64,000 nucleotides of DNA. It comes from Serinicoccus marinus DSM 15273. GTDB taxonomy: Bacteria > Actinomycetota > Actinomycetes > Actinomycetales > Dermatophilaceae. The notes under the pieces were generated by a model that saw nothing but the letters and a program-made list of their open reading frames with translations, ran no database searches and was not told the origin of the DNA. A program made the translations under genes and the position numbers. Below, in pieces: positions 13,317 to 23,165 of the stretch (positions within the stretch are counted from its first letter, which is position 1; every line of letters starts with the position of its first letter). Where the stretch lies: NCBI RefSeq assembly GCF_008386315.1, contig NZ_CP043808.1, positions 2,790,001 through 2,854,000 on the forward strand. Direction: 5' to 3'.

Positions 13317-15935
13317 TCAGAGCCGACGGAAGGCCGTCGCCAGCAGCACCGGCTCCCCCACGGCGTCCGAGGCATCCAGGTCGCACTCGGCCTCGATGAC
13401 CCAGTCCAGGTCACCCTCGGGGTCGCTCACCGTCTGGCTGACCCGCCAGACCCGCGCGGCCCGCCCGTCGGAGATCTGCGCCTGCCCGGCCGGGGCCGGC
13501 TCGACGCGCAGGTGCTGGGGCCCGCGGGCGTCGGCGTCGAGGACGACCTGGTCGTGCTCGTCGTAGAAGGCGCCGACCGCCGCGTCCCAGTCCTCCCGGC
13601 CCAGCAACGGCTCGACGGTCTCCTCGGGCAGCGCGGCGACCTGCGCCTCGAGGTCGCCCAGCGCCTCCCAGGCGTCGTCGGCGACCAGCTCCACCCGGCG
13701 CCACATGGCGTTGCGCACCATCACCCGGAAGGCCCGCTCGTTGCCGGTGATCGGCCGGGCCGGGACGGCGGGTGCACCCGCGGCCTCCCGGGCCGCGGCC
13801 TCCGCCACCCGCTCGGGGTCGGTCAGGGCCTCCCACTCCTCCAGCAGCGAGGAGTCGGTCTGCCGGATCGTCTCGCCGAGCCAGTGCACCAGGTCGTGCA
13901 GCCCGTCGGTGTAGGCGGACTCCGGGACGGTCTGCCGCAGCGTGCGGTAGGCGTCGGTGAGGTAGCGCAGCACCACGCCCTCCGACCGCGCCAGCTGGTA
14001 GTAGCCGACGAACTCGGTGAAGCTCATCGCCCGCTCCCACATGTCGCGGACGACGGCCTTGGGCGACAGCGCGTCCTCGCGCACCCAGGGGTGGGACTGG
14101 CGGTATACCGCAAGGGTCCCCTGCAGCAGCTCGGCGAGCGGCTGCGGCCATGTGACCTCCTCCAGCAGGGCCATCCGCTCGTCGTAGTCGACACCGTCGG
14201 CCTTCAGCTGCGCGACCGCCTCCCCGCGAGCGCGGTAGCGCTGTGCCAGCAGGATCGGCATGGGGTCGTCGAGCACGGACTCCACCACCGAGACGACGTC
14301 GAGGGCATACGTCGGCGCCTCGGGGTCGAAGAGCTCCAGGGCCGCGAGGGCGAAGGGCGCCAGCGGCTGGTTGAGCGCGAAGTTCTCCGCGACCCCGGGC
14401 GCGAGGTCGATGCTGCGGCCCTCCCGCTGCCCCGGGTCGACCCGCACGAGCACGCCGGTGTCCAGCAGCGAGCGGCCCAGGGCGATCGCGCGCCGCGCCA
14501 GCCGGTTCTGCGCCGCGGGGGTCTCGTGGTTGTCCCGCAGCAGCGCCGACAGGTGCTCGACCGGGTCCCCACGACGGGCGACGGTGTTGAGGATGACGGC
14601 GTGGTCGACCTTCATCTTCGACTGCAGCGGCTCCGGCTCGGCACCGACGAGCTTGGCGTAGGTCTGCTCGCTCCAGGAGACCGAGCCCTCCGGCGGTTTC
14701 TTCCGCTGCACCCGCTTCTGCTTCTTGGGGTCGTCCCCCGCCTTGGCCAGGGCGCGCGCGTTCTCGATGGCGTGCTCCGGCGCCTGCACCACGACATACC
14801 CAGAGGTGTCGAAGCCGGCCCGGCCGGCCCGACCGGCGATCTGGTGGAACTCGCGGGCGCGCAGGACCCGCTGCCGGGTCCCGTCGAACTTCGCGAGCCC
14901 AGTGAAGAGGACGGTGCGGATGGGCACGTTGATGCCGACCCCGAGGGTGTCGGTGCCGCAGATGACCTTGAGCAGACCGTCCTGCGCGAGCTGCTCGACG
15001 AGCCGGCGGTAGCGCGGGAGCATGCCGGCGTGGTGCACGCCGATGCCCTGCCGGACGAGCTGGGACAGGGTCCGCCCGAAGCCCGCGGTGAACCGGAAGG
15101 CGCCGATCCGGGTGCGGATCGCCTCCTTCTCGGCGGCGTCGACGAGCCGGGGCACCGAGAGCAGCGACTGCGCGCGCTCCAGCGCCTCTCGCTGGGTGAA
15201 GTGGACGACGTAGACCGGCGCCTGGCGCTCCTCCAGCAGCTCGGTGATCGTGTCCGGCACCGGGGTCATCGCCAGCTCCGGGGCGAAGTGGAGGGGTACC
15301 GGGCGCTCCGCCCCGGCCACCAGAGCGGTCTGCCGTCCAGTGCGGTGGGTGAGGTCCTCACGGAAGCGCGTCGTGTCGCCGAGGGTGGCGGACATGAGCA
15401 CGAACTGCGCCTGCGGGAGCGTGAGCAGGGGGACCTGCCAGGCCCAGCCGCGCTGCCCGTCGCCGTAGTAGTGGAACTCGTCCATGACGACGACGCCGAG
15501 GTCGGCGCCCTCCCCCTCGCGCAGCGCGATGTTGGCCAGCACCTCGGCGGTGCACACGACGATCGGGGCGTCGGCGTTGACCGCGGCGTCGCCGGTGAGC
15601 ATCCCGACGTTCTCGGCGCCGAAGACGCGGCAGGCGTCGAAGAACTTCTCGCTGACGAGGGCCTTGATCGGCGCCGTGAGGAAGGCCACCTCGTCGCGCG
15701 CCAGCGCGAGGAAGCAGGCTGCGGTGGCGACCAGGGACTTGCCGCTCCCCGTGGGGGTGGCGAGCACGACGTTGCTGCCCTCGAGCAGGTGCAGCAGCGC
15801 CTCCTCCTGGTGCGGGTAGAGCTCGGTCCCGCGCTCCCGCGCCCAGTCGGCGAAGGTGGTGAAGAGCGCGTCAGGGTCGAGATCGGCGGCGCCGTCGCGG
15901 GGCAGGCTCGCGGTGAGGGTCTGGTCGGTGGGCAT
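13317..15935 (-). CDS. DEAD/DEAH-box helicase with C-terminal DUF3516
   Basis: 872 residues from the ATG at 15935; a GTG lies one codon upstream. Motif I is ATPTGSGKS (59-67), motif II is MDEFH and motif III is SATLGD. Motif VI lies in FHQIAGRAGRAGFDT. The Ski2/Mtr4-like helicase core (about 1-430) is followed by a long C-terminal region of the actinobacterial DUF3516 type. The HQEEALLHLL segment is the Q-like motif. It is probably an RNA or DNA unwinding ATPase; the biological substrate is not established by the sequence. It stands alone, convergent with the AHSA1 gene. Confidence 0.9.
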   Translation of the reverse strand: MPTDQTLTASLPRDGAADLDPDALFTTFADWARERGTELYPHQEEALLHLLEGSNVVLATPTGSGKSLVATAACFLALARDEVAFLTAPIKALVSEKFFDACRVFGAENVGMLTGDAAVNADAPIVVCTAEVLANIALREGEGADLGVVVMDEFHYYGDGQRGWAWQVPLLTLPQAQFVLMSATLGDTTRFREDLTHRTGRQTALVAGAERPVPLHFAPELAMTPVPDTITELLEERQAPVYVVHFTQREALERAQSLLSVPRLVDAAEKEAIRTRIGAFRFTAGFGRTLSQLVRQGIGVHHAGMLPRYRRLVEQLAQDGLLKVICGTDTLGVGINVPIRTVLFTGLAKFDGTRQRVLRAREFHQIAGRAGRAGFDTSGYVVVQAPEHAIENARALAKAGDDPKKQKRVQRKKPPEGSVSWSEQTYAKLVGAEPEPLQSKMKVDHAVILNTVARRGDPVEHLSALLRDNHETPAAQNRLARRAIALGRSLLDTGVLVRVDPGQREGRSIDLAPGVAENFALNQPLAPFALAALELFDPEAPTYALDVVSVVESVLDDPMPILLAQRYRARGEAVAQLKADGVDYDERMALLEEVTWPQPLAELLQGTLAVYRQSHPWVREDALSPKAVVRDMWERAMSFTEFVGYYQLARSEGVVLRYLTDAYRTLRQTVPESAYTDGLHDLVHWLGETIRQTDSSLLEEWEALTDPERVAEAAAREAAGAPAVPARPITGNERAFRVMVRNAMWRRVELVADDAWEALGDLEAQVAALPEETVEPLLGREDWDAAVGAFYDEHDQVVLDADARGPQHLRVEPAPAGQAQISDGRAARVWRVSQTVSDPEGDLDWVIEAECDLDASDAVGEPVLLATAFRRL

Positions 15936-15954
15936 CACCGCCCATTGTGGGCGA

Positions 15955-16455
15955 TCAGCCTGCCGTGCGCGGCACCCGCACCACCTGACCGACGGAGATC
16001 ACGTCGGGGTCGGTGATCGTCCCCGGGTTGGCCGTGACCAGCCGGTGGTAGAGGCTGCCGTCGCCGTAGTAGTGGTCGGCGATCCCCCACAGGGTGTCGC
16101 CGGCGACGACCGTGTGCTCCTGGTAGACGGCATACCCGGGCACCACCTGCGGACCGTGGACCACCTGGACGGTCTGGGTGTGCATCTCCCCGTCGCCGTC
16201 CCGGGGCGAGGGCCAGAAGACCTCCACCGTCAGCAGCGGCCGCGTGAAGGCCGCGCCGGAGAGGTCGACCTCGACCTGGAACTGCCCGTGCCCCCCGACA
16301 CCGTCACCGGCGCTGAAGTGGCCGACGACCTCGTCGTGGCCCTCGCTGACGCGGTAGTTGAAGGTCGCCTCGAAGGCACCGCCCGCCGTTCCGGCGACGA
16401 GGAGGGTGTCGGACACGAGGTCGTACTGCTGCGGTTGCTGGATCCGGATGCTCAC
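15955..16455 (-). CDS. LysM-domain protein with N-terminal Gmad2-like immunoglobulin-type domain
   Basis: 166 residues from the GTG at 16455, placed about 8 bp after AAAGAGG; upstream GTGs at 16461 and 16464 are closer to the RBS. The first part (about 1-105) is a beta-rich domain beginning SIRIQQPQQYDLVSDTLLVAG. The end is a LysM repeat (HTVVAGDTLWGIADHYYGDG to VGQVVRVPR), which binds peptidoglycan. No signal peptide is apparent from this start, so export is uncertain. Confidence 0.8.
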   Translation of the reverse strand: MSIRIQQPQQYDLVSDTLLVAGTAGGAFEATFNYRVSEGHDEVVGHFSAGDGVGGHGQFQVEVDLSGAAFTRPLLTVEVFWPSPRDGDGEMHTQTVQVVHGPQVVPGYAVYQEHTVVAGDTLWGIADHYYGDGSLYHRLVTANPGTITDPDVISVGQVVRVPRTAG

Positions 16456-16537
16456 GGGCACCACCTCTTTCCGTCACGTCAGGATACTCCCGCGGGCCGA
16501 CGCGCGGCAGGGACCGCCCGTCGGGCACGATGGGCGC

Positions 16538-16954
16538 ATGCTCAGCGTCGACCTCGCCCGCCGCCTGCACGACGCCGGTCTCATCTGGTCGCCGCTGGCC
16601 GGCGACCGCTTCGTCGTGGACCGGCCCGGGCTCTCGCACGACGTCTTCTATCTCGCCGACATGACGGTGGAGGTGCACGAGTTCGTCGGCGGTTCGGTGA
16701 TCGGCTTCAACGGCGTCGCCGAGTGGGCGCTCGACTCGGTCGCGCTGGACGACACGGTCTGGCTGCCGCGGGAGGACCAGCTGCGGGCCGTGCTCGGGCA
16801 CGACTTCGTGGGGCTCGGCAAGCGTGGGACCGAGCCGGACGACGTGTATGCCGTCGTCGCGCTCGTCGAGGGCGCTCCCCAGACCTTCACCCACCGGGAC
16901 GCCGAGGAGGCCTACGGCCTGGCGACCCTCGCCGTGCTCGCGCACCGGCACTGA
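16538..16954 (+). CDS. Conserved actinobacterial protein of unknown function
   Basis: 138 residues, soluble and acidic, with WSPLAGDRFVVD, IGFNGVAEWALDSV and VWLPREDQLRAVLG. Proteins of this size and pattern recur in actinobacteria and are sometimes labelled pilus assembly CpaE, but no ATPase motif is present to justify that name. It starts at ATG 16538, 83 bp from the divergent LysM gene, and is followed by a membrane protein 27 bp downstream. Confidence 0.7.
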   Translation: MLSVDLARRLHDAGLIWSPLAGDRFVVDRPGLSHDVFYLADMTVEVHEFVGGSVIGFNGVAEWALDSVALDDTVWLPREDQLRAVLGHDFVGLGKRGTEPDDVYAVVALVEGAPQTFTHRDAEEAYGLATLAVLAHRH

Positions 16955-16981
16955 GGGAGGAGGCCGGCGCTAGCCTGGGGC

Positions 16982-17584
16982 ATGGCGCCCGACGAGACAG
17001 AGTTCTTCCACAGCGACCGGGGTCACTACGAGGACCTGAGACGGCAGCGGGAGGCGGCCGAGGACGCCGCCACCCAGGAGCGCTCGCGCAACGCCGGTTG
17101 CGGGCTGCTGTGGCTCCTGCCGGCCCTCATGGCGCTCGGCTCGATCCTGGCGCTGGACGACCTTCTGGCGGCCTGGCCGGCGTGGAGCGAGGGCGTCGCG
17201 GAGCTGCTGCCGCCGAGCTGGGCCGAGGGAGCGCGGGAGCGCTGGTGGGGTGCCCTGCTGCTCGGGATCGGGGTGCTCACGCCGCTGTGGTTGCTGGCCT
17301 GGGCGTTGGCCGCGGTGCGCCGGTCGGTGGCGGTGCGCATGCCACGCGGCTGGGTCGCGGGGCCGGTGCGCTGGGTCTGGCTCACCGCGCTGACGGGGGT
17401 GCGGGCCGTGATCACCCTCGCGGGGCTCGTCACCGCCTGGCAGGTGGTGCGCCTCGTGCGGGGGATCCCGCTGCAGCAGGTCGACGACGTCCGGACCCCT
17501 GCCCTGGTCGTCCTGGCACTGGTGGGGGCCGCCTCCGCCCTGCGCGGGGTCGCCCTGCACCGGCAGCTCCCGTCCCGAGGGTGA
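16982..17584 (+). CDS. Membrane protein of unknown function
   Basis: 200 residues. An acidic and Arg-rich N-terminus (about 1-38) is followed by hydrophobic helices near 40-60, 87-110, 133-155 and 173-190. No motif I recognise. It converges with the isochorismatase gene, the two stops being one base apart. Confidence 0.65.
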   Translation: MAPDETEFFHSDRGHYEDLRRQREAAEDAATQERSRNAGCGLLWLLPALMALGSILALDDLLAAWPAWSEGVAELLPPSWAEGARERWWGALLLGIGVLTPLWLLAWALAAVRRSVAVRMPRGWVAGPVRWVWLTALTGVRAVITLAGLVTAWQVVRLVRGIPLQQVDDVRTPALVVLALVGAASALRGVALHRQLPSRG

Positions 17585-17585
17585 C

Positions 17586-18119
17586 TCAGCGGCGGATGGT
17601 GACCTGCGGGGCATACAGCTCCATGGCTGCCAGGGCGCGCTCGTGGGCCTCGTCGGTCGACCCGGCGCAGGCGGCCGCGACGACCTCGACCGTGCACCCG
17701 GCGTCGGCGGCGGCCAGCGCCGTTGAGAGGACGCAGCAGTCCGTGGCCACGCCGGCCAGGACGAGGTGCGCGTCGGCGCCGACGACCTCGCGCAGGCCCT
17801 CCCCCCACTTGCCGAAGGTCGGTTCGGAGACGGTGTAGGGCAGGTTGAGCTCGGCGATGTCGTCGACGAGGTCGAAGAGCGGGTCGAACTGCTCCCGGTC
17901 GGCGAACGGGAAGCGCTCGAAGTAGGGCACCCAGGAGCCGTGCTTGACGTGCGGCGGGATCCACCGGGTCTGCACCACGCGTTCGCCGGCGCCGTGCTCG
18001 GCCACGAGCTCGCGGATCGGCCCCACCGTCTCCGCGAAGCGCGGGGCGCACCACTCCGAGGAGGGGTCGGCGAAGATGCGTTGCGCGTCGACGACGACGA
18101 GCCAGGGTGCGGTGCTCAT
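17586..18119 (-). CDS. Isochorismatase-family cysteine hydrolase
   Basis: 177 residues, the usual family length. The catalytic triad can be assigned: Asp in VVVDAQRIF, Lys in FGKWGEG and Cys in GVATDCCVLSTA (second Cys). Members include nicotinamidases and other amidohydrolases; the substrate cannot be fixed from the sequence. It starts at ATG 18119, only 4 bp from the DUF3349 gene end, so it may be the last gene of the pitA operon transcript. Confidence 0.85.
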   Translation of the reverse strand: MSTAPWLVVVDAQRIFADPSSEWCAPRFAETVGPIRELVAEHGAGERVVQTRWIPPHVKHGSWVPYFERFPFADREQFDPLFDLVDDIAELNLPYTVSEPTFGKWGEGLREVVGADAHLVLAGVATDCCVLSTALAAADAGCTVEVVAAACAGSTDEAHERALAAMELYAPQVTIRR

Positions 18120-18123
18120 GGCG

Positions 18124-18426
18124 CTAGGGTACGTCCGGGTCCGCCAGCGGCCAGCCCCCCGCGGCCAGGTGAGCGGACACCCGGGCGACGTCCTTGTCGG
18201 TGGCCTCCTGCAGGGCATACGACCGGATGAGCTCGCGGATATGCTCCCGGGTGACCGCCCCGTCGCTGTCGGCGAGGAGCTCGGCGACGATCGCCTCGAT
18301 GTCGTCCTCGGTCAGCTTGCGGCGCAGCACCCCCAGGAGGGCGACGTAGTCGCCGTCGGGCACGCCCTCGGGATAGCCGGCCCGCAGCCACTCCACGACC
18401 CGGCGGAGTATGCCTGCCCGCTCCAC
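18124..18426 (-). CDS. DUF3349 protein of the pitA operon
   Basis: 100 residues, helical and acidic: AGYPEGVPDGDYVALLGVL and RKLTEDDIEAIVAELL are typical of DUF3349. The GTG at 18426 is chosen because GAAGGGA lies about 8 bp upstream and the preceding gene's stop is immediately adjacent. In Mycobacterium tuberculosis the order pitA, small membrane protein, DUF3349 protein is the same (Rv0545c-Rv0544c-Rv0543c). Function unknown, perhaps linked to phosphate transport. Confidence 0.8.
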   Translation of the reverse strand: MERAGILRRVVEWLRAGYPEGVPDGDYVALLGVLRRKLTEDDIEAIVAELLADSDGAVTREHIRELIRSYALQEATDKDVARVSAHLAAGGWPLADPDVP

Positions 18427-18427
18427 C

Positions 18428-18730
18428 TCAGGCTCCCTTCTGCAGCGTCGGGAGCACGCCCTCGAAGACGAGCTCGTAGCCGAAGCCCGAGGACACGATG
18501 ACGGCGAGGCCGAGCAGGACCCCGACCACCACCAGCACGAAGCAGAGCCAGGCGACCGGTCGCAGCCAGGGCCGCGGGTCGGATCGGTCGGCCTCGGCGT
18601 CGCCGCCCTCGGCGAGCGCCAGGGCGCGGATGCCCAGCGCGAAGACCAGCGGGAGGCCGGCCCCCAGCAGCAGCCCGGCGAGGAGCAGCTGCCCGCCGCC
18701 CGTGAGCCAGAGCCCGAGCAGGTCACCCAT
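18428..18730 (-). CDS. Small membrane protein of the pitA operon
   Basis: 100 residues with an N-terminal hydrophobic pair of helices (about 3-40) and a second hydrophobic segment (about 62-84). Its ATG at 18730 shares one base with the pitA stop. Its position between pitA and the DUF3349 gene matches the mycobacterial Rv0544c gene. Function unknown. Confidence 0.75.
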   Translation of the reverse strand: MGDLLGLWLTGGGQLLLAGLLLGAGLPLVFALGIRALALAEGGDAEADRSDPRPWLRPVAWLCFVLVVVGVLLGLAVIVSSGFGYELVFEGVLPTLQKGA

Positions 18731-19956
18731 CAGCGACCCCCTTCCCTCGGGGCGCGGCCGTGGCTCTCGACCCACTCCTCGTTGACGTTGGTGTGGTCCA
18801 CCGGCGCCTGCCGGGAGCGGCGCCACATGACCCCGACCGCGACGAGGAGCAGCAGCGTCATGACCACGGCCGCCAGCGCGCCGCCGCCGAGCAGGTGCCC
18901 GAGGAACCAGGTCGCGGCACCCGCGATGCCCGCCATCGGCAGCGTGATGAGCCACGCCGTCACCATCCGGACCGCCACGCTCCAGCGCACCTCCGCCCCG
19001 GGCTTGCCCACCCCGGAGCCGAGGATCGACCCGGTCGCGACGTGCGTCGTGGAGACGGCGAACCCGAGGTGGCTGGCGGCCAGGATCACCGCGGCGGAGG
19101 CCGACTCGGCCGCCATCCCCTGCGGCGAGGAGATCTTCACCAGCCCCTGCCCCAGGGTGCGGATGATGCGCCACCCTCCGAGGTAGGTGCCCACGGCGAT
19201 GGCGAGCGCGCATGAGGCCTTGACCCAGAAGGGCACGCTGCCGGTGTCGGTCCAGTGCCCGGTCGCCAGCAGCGCGAGCGTGATGATGCCCATGGTCTTC
19301 TGCGCGTCGTTGGTGCCGTGCGCCAGGGACACCAGGGAGGCGGACCCGATCTGCCCCCATCGGAAGCCGGCCGCGCGGTACTTCTTCGCGACGCCCTCGG
19401 TGACCCGGAACACGAGCCACGTCCCCACGGTCGCCACGACGAGCGCGATGACCGGGGACATGAGCGCCGGCAGGATCACCTTGCCGACGACACCGTCCAG
19501 CTCGGACCCGTCGCCGACCCACTTCACCCCGGACCAGCCCAGCGCCGCCACGGTGGCGCCGATCATCCCGCCGAAGAGCGCGTGCGAGGAGGACGACGGC
19601 AGGCCGAAGAGCCAGGTCAGGACGTTCCAGACGATCGCCCCCACGAGCCCGGCGAGCAGGATGAGCAGCAGCGCCACTCCCCCGTCGCCGATGAGCTCGG
19701 GTCGGGGCGAGCCGTCGGTGTCCTGGATGTTGATGACGGCGTTGGTGACCGTGAGGGCCACCTCGATCGACAGGAACGCACCGACGAGGTTGAGCACCGC
19801 CGACAGCAGCACCGCCGTCCGGGGGCGCAGGGCCTGCGTCGCGATGGAGGTTGCCATCGCGTTGGCGGTGTCGTGGAAGCCGTTGGTGAAGTCGAAGGCC
19901 AGGGCGACCACGACCACCAGCACCAGGATGAGCAGGTCGGCGGGCACGAGGGACAT
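18730..19956 (-). CDS. pitA: PiT-family inorganic phosphate transporter
   Basis: 408 residues. Both PiT signature repeats are visible: FTNGFHDTANAMATSIATQA near the N-terminus and SLAHGTNDAQKTMGI in the second half, each with the conserved Asn/Asp. About ten hydrophobic helices span the protein. I chose the ATG at 19956 rather than the one at 19977, since MSLVPADLLI begins the first helix directly. It imports metal-phosphate complexes by proton symport. First gene of an overlapping three-gene operon. Confidence 0.93.
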   Translation of the reverse strand: MSLVPADLLILVLVVVVALAFDFTNGFHDTANAMATSIATQALRPRTAVLLSAVLNLVGAFLSIEVALTVTNAVINIQDTDGSPRPELIGDGGVALLLILLAGLVGAIVWNVLTWLFGLPSSSSHALFGGMIGATVAALGWSGVKWVGDGSELDGVVGKVILPALMSPVIALVVATVGTWLVFRVTEGVAKKYRAAGFRWGQIGSASLVSLAHGTNDAQKTMGIITLALLATGHWTDTGSVPFWVKASCALAIAVGTYLGGWRIIRTLGQGLVKISSPQGMAAESASAAVILAASHLGFAVSTTHVATGSILGSGVGKPGAEVRWSVAVRMVTAWLITLPMAGIAGAATWFLGHLLGGGALAAVVMTLLLLVAVGVMWRRSRQAPVDHTNVNEEWVESHGRAPREGGR

Positions 19957-20059
19957 TGTGCACGTCGCGAGCGGCATTCACCCACCGTTCACCGGGAGCG
20001 GGTTGACCCGGTCGCGTCCGGTATGCCGGCCGCCGGGTCGGGCACGCGCGCGCCGCGGC

Positions 20060-21531
20060 TCAGGCGGACTCCTGCCGGCGCACGATCGCGCGCCCGAGGG
20101 TGAGCCAGCCGACGAAGCCGATCCCGAGGGCGACCAGGACCCCCAGGTTGGCCCAGGCCCAGGTGCCCTCCTTGCCGCCCAGCCCGAGCGGGCCGAGGAG
20201 GTATCCCTGCCAGTTGTTCCAGGCGGCGGCGTCGGCGAAGAGGTTGATGACCAGGCCCCAGCCGATGACCGAGCCCACGACCATGAGGCCGATCGCGGTC
20301 CAGTTCCAGTCGCCGTAGCGGCCGCGCGGGTCGAAGAGCGCCCGCTCGTCGTAGTCCTTGCGGCGCAGCGCCACGTCGGCCATGAGGATGCCCGCCCAGG
20401 CCGCGATGGGACACCGAGGGTGATGAGGAAGCTCTGGAACGGCGCCAGGAAGCTCTGCGCGAAGAAGACGACCCAGATCGTGCCCAGGGTGAGGATCGTC
20501 CCGTCGATGAGCGCCGCGGCGGGGCGCGGGATGTCGATGCCGAGCGAGAGCAGCGTCAGCCCGGAGGAGTAGATGCCCAGCACGGCACCGCTGACGAGCG
20601 CGAGCACGGCCGCGAGCAGGAAGGGGACGAGGAACCAGATCGGCAGGATCGTGGCGAGAGTGCCGATCGGGTCGTTGACGATGCCCTCCTCGAGCTCGGG
20701 CTGGGAGCCGATGAGCAGCAGACCGTAGATGACGAGCAGGGTCGGTGCGAGCGCGCCGCCCAGGGTGTTCCAGAAGACGATGGCGCCGCCGCTGGCGTCG
20801 CGCCGCTGGTAGCGGGACCAGTCGGCGGCGATGTTGATCCAGCCCAGCCCGAAACCGGTCATGAGCATCACCAGGGCCCCGATGACGGACTCGGTCGAGC
20901 CGGCCTCGCGGGAGGTGACGGCGGCCAGGTCGATCCGGTCCAGCGTCATGAGGATGTAGGCGATGGTGGCGGCCCCGGTGAGCCACGTCAGGATCGACTG
21001 CAGCCGCATGATCGCGTGGTAGCCGGCGACCGACGCGGCCACGATGAGGGCGGCGATGACGGCGCAGGCGAGCACCTTCGTCGTCGTGCCGCCGCCCCAG
21101 CCGATCTGGGTGAAGACGGTCGCCGTGGCCAGCACCGCCATGATCGCGAGGAACGTCTCCCAGCCCATGGAGATCAGCCAGGAGAAGACGCCGGGCACCT
21201 TCTGACCCTTGACGCCGAAGGCCGCGCGGGAGAGCACCATGGTCGGTGCGGACCCCCGCTTGCCGGCGATCGCGATGATGCCGCAGGCGAGGAAGGAGGC
21301 GACGACACCGAGGACGGTGACGAGCAGCGCCTGGGTGAAGTTGATGCCGAAGCCGAAGACGTAGCTGCCGTAGCTGATCCCGAAGACGGACACGTTGGCG
21401 GCGAACCACGGCCAGAAGAGGTCGGCCGGGCGCGCGGTGCGCTCGGCCTCCTCGATGATCTCGATCCCGTTGGTCTCGACGAGGCGGCGCTCGGTCTCGC
21501 TGAGCCGCGCCGTCGCGGTGCTCTCGCTCAT
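20060..21531 (-). pseudogene. NCS1-family nucleobase/cation symporter, frame broken near 20408
   Basis: From the ATG at 21531 (MSESTATARLSETERRLVE) the reading frame follows a 12-helix purine/cytosine permease up to FLITLGVP. The rest (IAAWAGILMADVALRRKDYD to the stop at 20060) lies in another frame. Adding one C to the CCC at 20408-20410 (minus strand) restores GVPIAAWAG, so this looks like a one-base deletion in a homopolymer. The intact product would be about 490 residues and import a nucleobase or related compound. Either a recent frameshift or a sequence error; I favour error. Confidence 0.8.
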
Positions 21532-21577
21532 GGGGTGAACTCTCGCACAGACGTCCCCCTGCCCCCACCGTGTCCGG

Positions 21578-22451
21578 TATGACGACGCGCACGGCATACC
21601 TCTCCGTCCTGACCGTGACCGCTCTCGTGGTTGCCCTGGCCGCCGCTCCGGCGAACGCCCACGACCGTCCCGGGCGTGACCGCGGTGCCGTGGACCGGGA
21701 CGTCCGGATCGCGACCTTCGACGCCTCGCTGAACCGCTCGGCCGAGGGCGACCTCGCGGCAGACCTGAGCAGCGATGACGACGAGCAGGCGCGCAGCGTG
21801 GCGCCGGCCCGGTGAGCTACCCCTGCGTCTACCTCGCGCCGTCCAACACCGGCGTGCCGAGCGGGTACGACCCCAACAACGACGGGAGCGTCGGGGGACC
21901 GGACGCCGCCGACCTTCGACGGCGAGGAGGACCGCAACGGGCGGCGCAACCACGACGAGATCCGCTTCTGGTCCGACTACGTGGCTGGCGAGCGCGCCTC
22001 GTCCTACATCGACGACGACCAGGGACGCTCCGGCGGCCTGGGCCGGGGTGAGCGCTTCGTCATCGTCGGCGACTACAACGCCGACCCGGTCGACGGGGAC
22101 TCGCGGGACGGCGCGATCAACCAGCTCCTGGACAGCCGCTCGATCCGGACCAGGGTCAGCCCCGGCAGCGAGGGTGGTGTGGAGCAGGCCCGGTTGCAGG
22201 GTGGGGCCAACGAGGAGCACCGCGCCGACCCTGCCCTCGACACCGCCGACTTCAACGACACCCCGGCGCCGGGCAACCTGCGGGTGGACTACGTGCTGCC
22301 GAGCCGTCAGCTCCCGGTGCTCGACGCCGGGGTCTTCTGGCCCACCGAGGACGACCCGCTGTTCCGGCTGGTCGGCACGTACCCGTTCCCCACCAGTGAC
22401 CACCGGCTGGTCTGGGCGGACCTGCGGCTGGTGCATCGGGACCGGGACTGA
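21578..22451 (+). pseudogene. Decayed secreted endonuclease/exonuclease/phosphatase-family gene
   Basis: The start encodes a signal peptide (AYLSVLTVTALVVALAAAPANA) and RIATFDASLNRSAEGDL, then stops. YPCVYLAPSNTGVPSGYDPNNDG follows in a second frame, then DGEEDRNGRRNHDEIRFWS and GERFVIVGDYNADPVDGD through DHRLVWADLRL in a third. These are pieces of one family in the right order. Internal segments that should hold further catalytic residues (the VDPDVVLLNE-type strand and the central domain) are missing. This cannot be repaired by single bases, so it is probably a true pseudogene with at least two internal deletions. Confidence 0.8.
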
Positions 22452-22512
22452 CCGGGAGGGGATCCGACCGGACCGCCCACGGGCGGCCGGCGCCCCGGCA
22501 TACCCTGGGTGC

Positions 22513-23115
22513 ATGACGGGGACTCCGGAGGAGCAGGGACCGCACGCACGGGACGAGGGACAGCCGGGCGCCGAGCGACCGCCGCTGCCCGGTCCCAGCG
22601 AGGCGACGGACCGGCCGATGACGATCATCGGTGGCCCGGCGGCGCAGGACTCGCCGGACTGGCGCCCGGAGCAGGGTGGTGCTGGTGCGGGCAGCGACGT
22701 GCCCGCTCAGCGCCGGGCCGATGTGCCCGCGCTGGCGACCCCGGCGCGGATCACGACCTTCTTCAGCTCGACCAAACGGCTGGGCCGCTGGCAGGTGCCT
22801 GAGGTGCTGACCCTGTCGGGCGGGTTCTCCGAGTCGGTGCTCGACCTGCGCGAGGCGGTCGTCAGCTCCCCCGTCGTCGAGCTGCGGCTCAACGACGTCT
22901 TCTCCAGCTGCAAGGTGATCGTCCCGCGCGGCGTCGGGGTGGACGTCCCGGGCGGCAGCGCGCTGTTTAGCGACCTCAGCGGCGACTACGAGGGGGTGTC
23001 CGACCCGGGTATGTGGCGGCTCACCATCGTGCACAGCGGCGCCTTCAGCAGCGTCAAGGTCATCTCGCTGAACCCCGGCGAGCCCGAGCCGAAGTGGTGG
23101 CAGAAGCTCTTCTGA
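22513..23115 (+). CDS. LiaF-like (cell-wall-active antibiotics response) C-terminal domain protein
   Basis: 200 residues without membrane helices. The N-terminal half (1-75) is disordered and rich in Pro, Gly and Glu. The C-terminal half is the beta-helical LiaF/DUF2154-like domain (ITTFFSSTKRLGRWQVPE, GGFSESVLDLREAVV, VFSSCKVIVPRGVGVDV, GAFSSVKVISLNPGEP). LiaF proteins take part in envelope stress sensing in Firmicutes; this soluble form lacks the usual membrane part. It starts at ATG 22513. Confidence 0.75.
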   Translation: MTGTPEEQGPHARDEGQPGAERPPLPGPSEATDRPMTIIGGPAAQDSPDWRPEQGGAGAGSDVPAQRRADVPALATPARITTFFSSTKRLGRWQVPEVLTLSGGFSESVLDLREAVVSSPVVELRLNDVFSSCKVIVPRGVGVDVPGGSALFSDLSGDYEGVSDPGMWRLTIVHSGAFSSVKVISLNPGEPEPKWWQKLF

Positions 23116-23165
23116 GGGGGCGCGCCCGCGGTGCATCTAGGCTCAGACATCCCCACGACTCGCCC

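Noticed and set aside
13512..16016. An 834-residue open frame antisense to the helicase
   Set aside because: No family motifs and shadow-type composition; the helicase frame is unmistakable.
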